Source of the DNA: Arsukibacterium ikkense
Lineage (GTDB): Bacteria > Pseudomonadota > Gammaproteobacteria > Enterobacterales > Alteromonadaceae
Length of the DNA: 64,000 nucleotides
Reading direction: 5' to 3'
Assembly (NCBI RefSeq): GCF_000987775.1
Contig: NZ_LAHO01000021.1
Coordinates: forward strand, 1 to 64,000
Positions 8,430 through 16,231 of the stretch are shown here, piece by piece. Each line of letters starts with the position of its first letter. The first letter of the stretch is position 1. The notes under the pieces were generated by a model. That model did no database searches. It had not been told where the DNA came from and saw nothing but the letters and a program-made list of their open reading frames with translations. The position numbers and the translations under genes are program-made.

Positions 8430-9179
8430 TTAGATAACGGACTGGGTAATGACGACGACGGCCATGATGGCTAAAAACACCGCAAAACCTCGCTGCAGTT
8501 TTTCTTTGGGTAAGCGCCGGCCAATCCAGGCGCCCAGATAGCTGCCGGCAATACCGGCTATTACCATTAAGCCAATAACAATCCAGTCAAAACTGATACC
8601 CTGGCTGCTGAATACCGCATAGTATTTGGCAAAGCCGACAAAAGACTTTAACGCGATAATCACTAAACTGGTAGCCACGCCAATAACAATAGGCAAGCCG
8701 CCCATCAGCACCAAGGCAGGCACGATTAAAAAACCGCCGCCCACACCAACAAAACCGGTGATGGCACCAACGAGCAAACCATCTGCCAGTACTTTGGGCT
8801 TATTAAAGACCAACGGATGAGTGGTATCCTTCAATTTGCTGCGCCACATAAAGACGGCAGCGACCAACATCAGCAGTGAAAACACCAACAATTGCCAACG
8901 GCTGTCGACTAAGGTGCCGCCCCAGGCCCCCACATAAGTCCCCAACATACCAGGGATACCAAACCAGCGTACATGGCGCCAGCTGATCAGCCGCTTAATG
9001 CCATTATGGAAAGAGCCAAAAGCACTGATAGCGGCAACAATAAATAATGATGAGGCAATAGCTAATTCTGCCGGCATGCCAATCAGATACAATAATACTG
9101 GTACCGTCAGGATAGAACCGCCTGAGCCAAACAGGCCAAGGCTTAAACCAATAATCAGCGCACCAAGTAATGCTAACAC
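8430..9179 (-). CDS. TauE/SafE (TSUP) family sulfite/sulfonate exporter-like permease
   Basis: An inner-membrane permease of about eight helices with the duplicated family signatures: LGLFGSGGSILTVPVLL at the N-terminus and TGFVGVGGGFLIVPALV mid-protein. Relatives move sulfite, sulfoacetate or other sulfur anions, often outward. I place the start at a GTG codon at 9177-9179 because AGGGGG lies four bases upstream and helix 1 begins right after it. An in-frame codon at 9254 would add 25 non-homologous residues covering an inverted repeat. This is the first gene of the operon. A second, unrelated-context TSUP gene lies at 42714. Confidence 0.88.
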   Translation of the reverse strand: MLALLGALIIGLSLGLFGSGGSILTVPVLLYLIGMPAELAIASSLFIVAAISAFGSFHNGIKRLISWRHVRWFGIPGMLGTYVGAWGGTLVDSRWQLLVFSLLMLVAAVFMWRSKLKDTTHPLVFNKPKVLADGLLVGAITGFVGVGGGFLIVPALVLMGGLPIVIGVATSLVIIALKSFVGFAKYYAVFSSQGISFDWIVIGLMVIAGIAGSYLGAWIGRRLPKEKLQRGFAVFLAIMAVVVITQSVI

Positions 9180-9200
9180 TTCGCCCCCTATATAGCTAAA

Positions 9201-9231
9201 TAGAATAAGCTTATAACTTAGTTCTATTCTA
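9201..9231. promoter_or_regulatory. Inverted repeat upstream of the sulfur/efflux operon
   Basis: Arms TAGAATA (9201-9207) and TATTCTA (9225-9231) are perfect inverses separated by 17 nt. They lie just upstream of the proposed GTG start of the TauE/SafE gene, in an AT-rich region. This could be an operator or a 5'-UTR hairpin. It cannot be assigned to a regulator from the sequence. Confidence 0.4.
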
Positions 9232-9261
9232 ATGAGGTTTTGCCGGGGAAGCAATTAAAAT

Positions 9262-9275
9262 TTAGCATATACTAA
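9262..9275. promoter_or_regulatory. Candidate ArsR/BigR-type operator palindrome
   Basis: TTAGCATATACTAA is a palindrome at 12 of 14 positions in the AT-rich intergenic region between the operon start and proS. Sulfide-responsive ArsR-family repressors (BigR/SqrR/YgaV) bind AT-rich palindromes ahead of loci holding rhodanese, YeeE and TauE genes. No ArsR gene lies in this window, so the link is an inference from family context. Confidence 0.35.
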
Positions 9276-9332
9276 TTTAATAGGTAGCAGCGTGGCATTT
9301 AATTTAACTATGGTGATGAAAGGTAGAGCAGG

Positions 9333-9359
9333 CCCTGTTCAGCAATTGACTAAACAGGG
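9333..9359 (-). terminator. Possible terminator after proS
   Basis: Arms CCCTGTT (9333-9339) and AACAGGG (9353-9359) form a 7-bp stem with a 13-nt loop, 22 bp past the proS stop on the minus strand. The following minus-strand sequence is only moderately T-rich, so it is a weak intrinsic terminator at best. Confidence 0.4.
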
Positions 9360-9381
9360 TCTGTAAATAGGCAAGAGGGAA

Positions 9382-11106
9382 TTAACGCGTAATTTTTTGC
9401 TGGATATCGGTAACGACACTGGCAATATCCAGCATGGCTTTTTCACCGCTACGGCGGTTTTTATATTCAACTTGCTGGTTATCGAGATTACGCTCGCCAA
9501 TCACAATACTATGCGGTACACCAATTAATTCCATATCTGCAAACATCACTCCCGGGCGTTCACGTCTGTCATCAAACAGTACGTCAATACCGGCAGCGGT
9601 TAACTGCTGATACAGCTGTTCTGTTACTTCGGCGATGCGTACTGATTTATGCATGTTCATTGGGATCAAGGCTACCTGAAATGGCGCTATCGCATCCGGC
9701 CAGATAATACCGTTATCGTCATGGTTTTGTTCAATGGCAGCGGCGACAATACGTGACACGCCAACACCATAACAACCCATGGTCATTATCTGATGTTTTC
9801 CTTCTTCATTCAGCACGCCTGCCTTCAGTGCTTTTGAATACTTTTCACCCAGCTGGAATATATGACCGACTTCAATACCGCGTTTAATGACGATATGGCC
9901 AAAGCCACAAGGGCTGGGGTCGCCGGCCACGATATTACGAATGTCAGCAATCTGATAGTCGCTGATATCACGCTCCCAATTGACGCCGTTGAAATGATAC
10001 CCCTCTTTATTGGCACCGACGATAAAGTCAGCCAGGTGAGCGGCACTACGATCAGCAATAATTTTTATGTTTAAACCAACAGGGCCAACCGAGCCGGGGC
10101 CTGCATGGCAAAGAGCCCGGATTTGCTCATCCGTGGCAAATTGCAGTGGGCTGGCAACCCCGGCCAGTTTCTCGGCTTTCAATTCATTGAGCTCATGATC
10201 GCCTCGTAACACCAGCGCGACTAATTGCTGCTTGCCTTGCTCATCGGCCTCTGCCAGTACGAACAAAGTTTTAGCAATGCGGGTGTTTGCCACCTGTAAT
10301 AACGCTGCGACGTCGCTAACACTGCCTGCTGAGGGCGTTGCCACTTCACGCAGTGCTTGTGAGGGGGTTGGCTTGTCACCTGTGGGCGCTAACGCTTCAG
10401 CCATTTCAATGTTGGCGGCATAATCACTGGTATCAGAGAACGCAATGGCGTCCTCACCCGACTCTGCCAATACGTGAAACTCATGCGACACACTGCCACC
10501 AATAGCGCCACTGTCAGCCTGCACAGGCCGGTAATCCAGCCCTAAACGGTTAAAAATATTACAATAGGCGCTATACATGGCATCATAGGTTTGTTGCAAG
10601 CTGGCCTGGCCCAAGTGAAATGAATAGGCGTCTTTCATCAAAAATTCACGGGCGCGCATTACACCAAATCTTGGCCGGCGTTCATCACGAAACTTGGTTT
10701 GTATTTGATACAAATTCAGCGGTAGCTGTTTATAGCTGGTAATTTCCCGCCGCACTAAATCAGTAATCACTTCCTCGTGAGTGGGCCCCAGCACATAGTC
10801 ACGCTGATGGCGGTCTTTAAAACGCAGCAGCTCGGCATCCATGGTATCCCAGCGGCCAGACTCCTGCCATAATTCGGCCGGTTGCACCATCGGCAGCAGA
10901 ACTTCAATTGCGCCGGCTTTGTTCATTTCTTCACGAACAATCTGCTCAACTTTGCGCAGTACCCGCACACCGGTTGGCAGGTAGCTAAACATGCCTGAAC
11001 CGAGCCGGCGAACCATACCTGCTCTTAGCATCAGTTTATGGCTGATAATTTCGGCGTCGGCCGGTGTTTCCTTAACCGTAGATAATAAATACTGGCTGGT
11101 GCGCAT
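9382..11106 (-). CDS. proS: Prolyl-tRNA synthetase, bacterial type
   Basis: Charges tRNA-Pro with proline (class II synthetase). It is 574 aa; E. coli ProS is 572. The N-terminus MRTSQYLLSTVKETPADAE and RRLGSGMFSYLPTGVRVL are typical of the bacterial type. Motif 2 (FRDERRPRFGVMRAREFLMKD) is present. The inserted editing domain (about residues 225-405, with the FIVGANKEGYHFNGVNW segment) removes mischarged Ala-tRNA. Motif 3 and the anticodon-binding domain (VALIPMNMHKS, FDDRRERPGVMFADMELIG) close the protein. It is monocistronic, with the sulfur operon downstream on the same strand after about 200 bp. Confidence 0.97.
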   Translation of the reverse strand: MRTSQYLLSTVKETPADAEIISHKLMLRAGMVRRLGSGMFSYLPTGVRVLRKVEQIVREEMNKAGAIEVLLPMVQPAELWQESGRWDTMDAELLRFKDRHQRDYVLGPTHEEVITDLVRREITSYKQLPLNLYQIQTKFRDERRPRFGVMRAREFLMKDAYSFHLGQASLQQTYDAMYSAYCNIFNRLGLDYRPVQADSGAIGGSVSHEFHVLAESGEDAIAFSDTSDYAANIEMAEALAPTGDKPTPSQALREVATPSAGSVSDVAALLQVANTRIAKTLFVLAEADEQGKQQLVALVLRGDHELNELKAEKLAGVASPLQFATDEQIRALCHAGPGSVGPVGLNIKIIADRSAAHLADFIVGANKEGYHFNGVNWERDISDYQIADIRNIVAGDPSPCGFGHIVIKRGIEVGHIFQLGEKYSKALKAGVLNEEGKHQIMTMGCYGVGVSRIVAAAIEQNHDDNGIIWPDAIAPFQVALIPMNMHKSVRIAEVTEQLYQQLTAAGIDVLFDDRRERPGVMFADMELIGVPHSIVIGERNLDNQQVEYKNRRSGEKAMLDIASVVTDIQQKITR

Positions 11107-11155
11107 ACTGCTCTCAAAAAGTAATCAAAAAATTGCTCACATTCTAGCAAGTCAT

Positions 11156-12214
11156 TTAGTCTGGCAGAAGTTCAATCTGATGTTTAATTGGCTTATTTGT
11201 CACTTGTTGCCCGGAAATCATGCCGCCAAGGGTGTATAGCTCGCCATTAACGTCCAGCAGAGTGCGCAAATCCATTACTGCTGTCGATTTTTGCGCATTC
11301 AACCATTGTTGTCGGGTTACTGAATATACCCAAACCTCACTGTCTGGCTCGGCAGGTTGGCCATTAAAGCCAACACCCTGATGGTTATGGGCTGTGTGGC
11401 TGCCACCGACAAACACGATGGCTTCTTCACCCTGCACTTTTACGCCGGTAGCCGCCATACGATAACGTGCTTTACCGGTGGGATGGGGTACCTGTTGCCA
11501 GTTAATTTCATTGGGTTTGCTGCCAATAGTGCCTTGCCAGCAGGCCGGTTCATTGACAAAGTTCCTCGGTTTATGCGCAGGGTATTCAATCGCTACGCCG
11601 TCACACAGCAATAAGGTATTGCCGATGATGCCGCCAGCTAAACCAAATACCGGTTTACCAGGAAAGGGCGTGGCTTGTGACCAGCCTTGGGTAAAGTTAT
11701 CAAACAGCTGCATCAGGTTGACGTTGCCATGGTCACTCCAGCCACTGGCCAGATAAATGTAACGGTTCTGATACGGCAGGGCGACTGCCTCATCAACCGG
11801 TACCGGCATATCATTAATCCGGGTGTAGCGGCGGGTTATCGGATCCAGCCGGTAGCTGTCGGTTGCCGTTTGCTTAGTGCCATCAGCGGCTAAGGTATAG
11901 CCAGCAAATAAGAAAAAATTATTATTCAGCGCCACGGCACTGGCGGCTGCGCGGCCGGTTAATCGCTGCTGACTGGGTACCTGAGGTAGCTCAGTCCAGC
12001 CAAACTCGCCTAAGGTATGCATCCAGACTTTGTTGTGAAAATCGGCTGCTTGTTTGCCAGGGCCCATACCCATCGCGCTGATAATATAGGTTTTGCCGCG
12101 CACCGTAGTGCTGGCTATACTGTTGCTGCTAACCGGTTCGGGTAAATCAGGGATGGCAATGCTACTGGCTGCAGCCGTTAATAAACTAAGGTAGCTGAGT
12201 GATTTCAGTAACAT
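11156..12214 (-). CDS. Periplasmic Kelch-repeat beta-propeller protein
   Basis: A 352-aa secreted protein: signal peptide (MLLKSLSYLSLLTAAASSIA) followed by Kelch-type blades with recurring W/Y plus GG or G.A patterns (HTLGEFGWTELPQVP, FAGYTLA, VFVGGSH, YTLGGM). It resembles the NanM / galactose-oxidase-type propeller group, but I see no copper ligands or sialate-gene neighbours, so no reaction is claimed. Start: ATG at 12214 has GGAG nine bases upstream; a Met at 12229 would add five residues and has no ribosome site. The first 29 nt overlap the 3' end of trmO, so expression is probably coupled. Confidence 0.75.
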   Translation of the reverse strand: MLLKSLSYLSLLTAAASSIAIPDLPEPVSSNSIASTTVRGKTYIISAMGMGPGKQAADFHNKVWMHTLGEFGWTELPQVPSQQRLTGRAAASAVALNNNFFLFAGYTLAADGTKQTATDSYRLDPITRRYTRINDMPVPVDEAVALPYQNRYIYLASGWSDHGNVNLMQLFDNFTQGWSQATPFPGKPVFGLAGGIIGNTLLLCDGVAIEYPAHKPRNFVNEPACWQGTIGSKPNEINWQQVPHPTGKARYRMAATGVKVQGEEAIVFVGGSHTAHNHQGVGFNGQPAEPDSEVWVYSVTRQQWLNAQKSTAVMDLRTLLDVNGELYTLGGMISGQQVTNKPIKHQIELLPD

Positions 12215-12893
12215 GGTTATGTTCTCCATTGACTGTCCATTTTATATTAAAGTGATACAAGGTCATGCCATAGCGCTGCTCGGTATGACGTTGTTTTTTA
12301 TAGGATGGCCGCGGATCCTGTTTTAATACTTTGGTAATTAAGCCGGTTAATTCCGGATAATTCAGTTGTGTATTACAAAACGTTATGGCCTGTTCGCTAA
12401 AGCTTACCGTCATTTGTGTCTCGGGGGCACTGTCGGCAAAACCACCCACAGCATCAGGCAGGGCATCAGCATAGGGCAAATACGGTTTAATGTCTAAAAT
12501 CGGCGTACCGTCTAACAAATCAATACCGCTCAGTTCCAGAATTAGAGTGTCGTTCTGCCGGTACACCCGTTCTAGTTTTACGACAGACAGGCCAATTGGA
12601 TTAGGTCGGAAGGTGGCTCTGGTGGCAAAAACCCCTTTGCGGGTGTTGCCACCCAGGCGAGGAGGCCTCACCAGCGATGACCAACCTTTGTCTGCCGTTT
12701 CATGAAACACAAACACCAGCCATAAATGACTAAAGCTGGTAATGCCTCGCACAATCTCATCGTTGGCATAAGGTGGCGTTAACACCAGCTTACCACGAGC
12801 TTCTGGAATCAGGCCCGGTTGGCGCGGAATCGCAAATTTTTGCTTGTAAGGAGATTCAATAGTACCAATAACATCAAACTGATAAACACTCAT
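12186..12893 (-). CDS. trmO: tRNA (t6A37) N6-methyltransferase TrmO (YaeB/TsaA)
   Basis: Uses SAM to methylate the t6A37 base of threonine tRNAs. The 235-aa protein has the TrmO beta-barrel domain: IGTIESPYKQKFAIPRQPGL at the start, FSHLWLVFVFHE, then VFATRATFRPNPIGLSVVKL, the family signature, and LDGTPILDIKPYLPYAD. The C-terminal extension (KQDPRPSYKK) also fits. Start at 12893 (MSVYQFDVIG); upstream in-frame codons add no family sequence. It is divergent from purU and overlaps the Kelch gene by 29 nt. Confidence 0.93.
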   Translation of the reverse strand: MSVYQFDVIGTIESPYKQKFAIPRQPGLIPEARGKLVLTPPYANDEIVRGITSFSHLWLVFVFHETADKGWSSLVRPPRLGGNTRKGVFATRATFRPNPIGLSVVKLERVYRQNDTLILELSGIDLLDGTPILDIKPYLPYADALPDAVGGFADSAPETQMTVSFSEQAITFCNTQLNYPELTGLITKVLKQDPRPSYKKQRHTEQRYGMTLYHFNIKWTVNGEHNHVTEITQLP

Positions 12894-13044
12894 CGTTAAA
12901 TTATACGCCCCCGTCCTGGTTTGAGCCGCATTATGCAATTGCAGTGGCGAAACAACAAGCAATAGCATGGCCATCTAAATATCTTTGACGCTATACGGTT
13001 ATTGAGTGAGAATAGCCTGGCCAATGTTAAGTTAAGAGTAGAAG

Positions 13045-13878
13045 ATGGAACGAAAAACCCTGTTAACAGAATGCCCCGATTCAAAAGGCCTGATCGCCCA
13101 AATTACTAATATTTGCTACAAGCATCAGCTTAATATTGTTCGCAATACGGAATATGTTGACCCGGTAACAGGGCAGTTTTATATGCGGACCGTGCTTGAA
13201 GGCGTATTTAACGACACCACTTTGCTGTTTGACTTAGACCGGGCGCTGCCACAGGGCAGTCGTCGTAGTTTGTTATCTGAAGGCGCTAAGAAGGTAGTGG
13301 TGCTGGTGACGAAAGAGGCCCATTGTCTGGGTGATATCTTAATGAAAGTGTTTGATGGTTCATTAGCCTTAGATATTGCGGCGATAGTAGGCAACTACCC
13401 AGAGTTACAAAGCCTGGCCGATAAATTTTCAATACCCTTTCATTATGTTCCTCATCAGGGGGTAAGCCGGCTTGAGCATGAGCAACACTTGCTGGCAACA
13501 ATCGCAGCTTACCAGCCGGAGTATTTGGTACTGGCAAAATTTATGCGGATTTTAAGCGCCGATTTTGTGGCGCGGTATCGCAATCGGATCATTAATATTC
13601 ACCATAGCTTTTTGCCTGCGTTTATTGGGGCAAACCCTTATCAGCAAGCGTTTGAGCGCGGCGTGAAAATTATCGGCGCTACCGCTCATTTCGTGAATGA
13701 ACAACTGGACGAAGGGCCGATTATTGAGCAGATGGTGCGCCATGTCGATCATAACTTTAGTGCCCAGGATATGGCAAAAGCCGGTCGTGATGTTGAGAAA
13801 GCGGCACTTAGCCGGGCATTACAACTGGTGGTTGAAAACCGGGTATTGGTACATGGCAATAAAACGGTGGTGTTATAG
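13045..13878 (+). CDS. purU: Formyltetrahydrofolate deformylase
   Basis: Hydrolyses 10-formyl-THF to THF and formate, balancing one-carbon pools and supplying formate for PurT. It is 277 aa (E. coli PurU 280). An ACT domain (TECPDSKGLIAQITNICYKH) occupies about residues 1-80. A formyltransferase fold follows, with RNRIINIHHSFLPAFIGANPY (active Asn/His) and ATAHFVNEQLDEGPIIEQ (active Asp). It is monocistronic; a convergent carbonic anhydrase gene follows after 80 bp. Confidence 0.95.
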   Translation: MERKTLLTECPDSKGLIAQITNICYKHQLNIVRNTEYVDPVTGQFYMRTVLEGVFNDTTLLFDLDRALPQGSRRSLLSEGAKKVVVLVTKEAHCLGDILMKVFDGSLALDIAAIVGNYPELQSLADKFSIPFHYVPHQGVSRLEHEQHLLATIAAYQPEYLVLAKFMRILSADFVARYRNRIINIHHSFLPAFIGANPYQQAFERGVKIIGATAHFVNEQLDEGPIIEQMVRHVDHNFSAQDMAKAGRDVEKAALSRALQLVVENRVLVHGNKTVVL

Positions 13879-13958
13879 CCGTGAATTTTAACCACAGGGC
13901 GGTCTATCACGCTGTGGCGCCACAATAAATACACTTTAAGTGAAAGCAGGCAACCGGC

Positions 13959-14603
13959 TTATTCGCTTTCCAATGGGTCCATAGTATAAATGTTATCGAT
14001 TTCATCGGCACAGGAGTGGCTGACTCTCAGGTCTTTTACTCTGCCGTTGCGTAAACTGTATACCCAGCCATGAACAGCTAATGGCTGGCCGCGCTCCCAG
14101 GCCTCCTGCACAAAACTGGTATGACAGAGGTTGCGAACTTGCTCCATCACATTTAATTCTATTAAACGATTCAAACGCTCATTTTCATCTGTCAGGTTGT
14201 CAACTTCATCCCGGTGCATGGCATAAACGTCTTTTACGTTACGCAACCAGTTATCCACAAAACCGACGCGCTGTTTCATCATGGCCGCTTTAACGCCACC
14301 ACAACCATAATGCCCTACCACTAAAATATGCTTAACTTTAAGAATATCAATTGCATATTGTAAAACTGATAAGCAGTTCATGTCAGAGTGCAACACCAGA
14401 TTGGCGACATTACGGTGCACAAACAATTCGCCGGGTAGTAAACCGACAATTTCATTTGCCGGTACCCGGCTGTCAGAGCAGCCAATCCATAAATACTCTG
14501 GCGCTTGCTGTTCCGACAGTTGTTTAAAAAAGCCGGGTTGCTCGCGTTCAATCCGGTCTGCCCAGTTTTTATTGTTCACAAAGAGATCTTTAAATTTTGG
14601 CAT
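13959..14603 (-). CDS. can: Beta-class carbonic anhydrase
   Basis: Interconverts CO2 and bicarbonate in the cytoplasm. The Zn ligands match E. coli Can in number and position: Cys42 and Asp44 in CSDSR, His98 and Cys101 in HYGCGG. Length is 214 aa (Can is 220). The start at 14603 (MPKFKDLFVNNKNWA) has AGGA eight bases upstream. An upstream in-frame Met at 14720 would add 39 unrelated residues and is rejected. Confidence 0.95.
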   Translation of the reverse strand: MPKFKDLFVNNKNWADRIEREQPGFFKQLSEQQAPEYLWIGCSDSRVPANEIVGLLPGELFVHRNVANLVLHSDMNCLSVLQYAIDILKVKHILVVGHYGCGGVKAAMMKQRVGFVDNWLRNVKDVYAMHRDEVDNLTDENERLNRLIELNVMEQVRNLCHTSFVQEAWERGQPLAVHGWVYSLRNGRVKDLRVSHSCADEIDNIYTMDPLESE

Positions 14604-14805
14604 TACACTGATCCTGCAATATAGTCGCGCTAAGATAGCCGATGTTAACTGAATTAAGAGCACCGACCAGCCCTGTTTATTATGGTAAATGGACGATAAG
14701 ACGGCTTCTGGCCCGAACATAACGGGTGACGTTTACCAGCAAAGCTGGCTATACTAACATCGGCTCAATATTTTACTATTATGGAAATTACAGCAAGGAG
14801 TTGCA

Positions 14806-16230
14806 ATGATCCCGGTTATTCTATCAGGTGGGTCCGGTACCCGGCTCTGGCCTTTATCCCGCGCTAAAAAGCCTAAACAATTTTTGCCATTAGTGAACGA
14901 AAAAAGCATGCTGCAAAACACCTTGCTGCGTTTAAAAGGTATTGATGACTTAGCCGCGCCGTTACTGGTCTGCAATGAAGATCATCGGTTTATGGTCGCG
15001 GAGCAGCTTCGCGAACTGAATATTAATGATGCCTGCATCATGTTAGAGCCGGTTGGCCGTAATACTGCGCCTGCCATTGCCATTGCGGCCATCCAGGCGA
15101 TGCAACTGCTGCAAGAGCAGCAAGACCCTTTATTACTGGTGCTGGCGGCTGATCATGTTATCCAGGATATTCCGGCCTTTCAGCAGGCCGTTGCGGATGC
15201 ACGGGTGGCAGCTGAAGCCGGCAAGTTAGTTACTTTTGGTATAGTGCCGGACAGCGCTCATACCGGCTATGGCTATATTCGGCGCACGACAGAACCACTT
15301 CAGCAGATGCCCAATACCTACCAGGTGGCCGAGTTTAAAGAAAAGCCTGATAAAAAGACCGCCCTGCATTATCTGGCTTCAGGTGAATACTGCTGGAATA
15401 GCGGCATGTTTATGTTCAAAGCCAGCAGTTTACTGGCTGAGCTGGAGAAGTTTGCCCCCGACATAGTCAACGCATGTCAGCAAGCGGTTGCTGCTGCCAG
15501 TCGCGACCTGGATTTTGTGCGGGTAGGGAGTGCCGCATTTAGCGCCAGCCCTGCTGATTCGCTGGACTACGCAGTGTTAGAAAAATCAGACAACACGGTA
15601 ATGGTGCCGTTAAATGCCGGCTGGAGCGATGTGGGCAGTTACGATGCCTTGTGGGAAGTGATGGCGAAAGATGCCGAGGGTAATGCCTGTCGTGGTGATG
15701 TCATGCTGGAGTCAACTCATAATAGCTACGTAAACGCCGAAGAAAAACTGGTTGCGGTAATTGGCCTGAACAACGTTATTGTGGTGGAAACCAAAGATGC
15801 GGTGCTCGTAGCCAATAAAGATGATATCCAGCAAGTAAAAAATATTGTGCAGCGCCTGCAAAGCTATGGCCGTACAGAAGTTGATTTGCATCGCGAGGTG
15901 TTCCGGCCATGGGGAAAGTACGACTCGGTCGATCAGGGCAATCGCTACCAGGTAAAACATATTACGGTTAAACCCGGCGCAAAGTTATCGGTACAAAAAC
16001 ATCATCATCGTGCGGAGCACTGGGTAGTGGTTAGCGGCACGGCCTTAGTCAGAAATGGTGACAATGAATTTATGGTCACTGAAAACGAGTCAACCTATAT
16101 TCCGATTGGTGCAGTGCATTCGCTGGAGAACCCGGGAAAAATCCCGCTGGAGCTGATAGAGGTACAGTCGGGTAGCTACTTAGGGGAAGATGATATTGTC
16201 CGCTTTGCTGATAAATATGGCCGAGGCTGA
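14806..16230 (+). CDS. manC: Mannose-1-phosphate guanylyltransferase / mannose-6-phosphate isomerase
   Basis: Makes GDP-mannose from mannose-1-P and GTP and isomerises mannose-6-P. The N-terminal nucleotidyltransferase shows GGSGTRLWPLSRAKKPKQFL, LAADHVI, EFKEKPD and YCWNSGMFMF. A C-terminal cupin isomerase domain shows SVQKHHHRAEHWVVVSGTA and NESTYIPIGAVHSLENPG. Length is 474 aa, normal for type II bifunctional PMI/GMP enzymes. AAGGAG precedes the ATG. It is followed after 1 bp by the phosphomannomutase, so the pair supplies GDP-mannose, although no glycosyltransferase or polysaccharide cluster is adjacent. Confidence 0.95.
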   Translation: MIPVILSGGSGTRLWPLSRAKKPKQFLPLVNEKSMLQNTLLRLKGIDDLAAPLLVCNEDHRFMVAEQLRELNINDACIMLEPVGRNTAPAIAIAAIQAMQLLQEQQDPLLLVLAADHVIQDIPAFQQAVADARVAAEAGKLVTFGIVPDSAHTGYGYIRRTTEPLQQMPNTYQVAEFKEKPDKKTALHYLASGEYCWNSGMFMFKASSLLAELEKFAPDIVNACQQAVAAASRDLDFVRVGSAAFSASPADSLDYAVLEKSDNTVMVPLNAGWSDVGSYDALWEVMAKDAEGNACRGDVMLESTHNSYVNAEEKLVAVIGLNNVIVVETKDAVLVANKDDIQQVKNIVQRLQSYGRTEVDLHREVFRPWGKYDSVDQGNRYQVKHITVKPGAKLSVQKHHHRAEHWVVVSGTALVRNGDNEFMVTENESTYIPIGAVHSLENPGKIPLELIEVQSGSYLGEDDIVRFADKYGRG

Positions 16231-16231
16231 G

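Noticed and set aside
13880..13925. Terminator hairpin CCACAG...CTGTGG between purU and can
   Set aside because: The stem is short and bulged, and has no T-tract on either strand.
14604..14720. 39-residue N-terminal extension of the carbonic anhydrase
   Set aside because: Not conserved; the internal ATG has a proper ribosome site and family-matching residue numbering.
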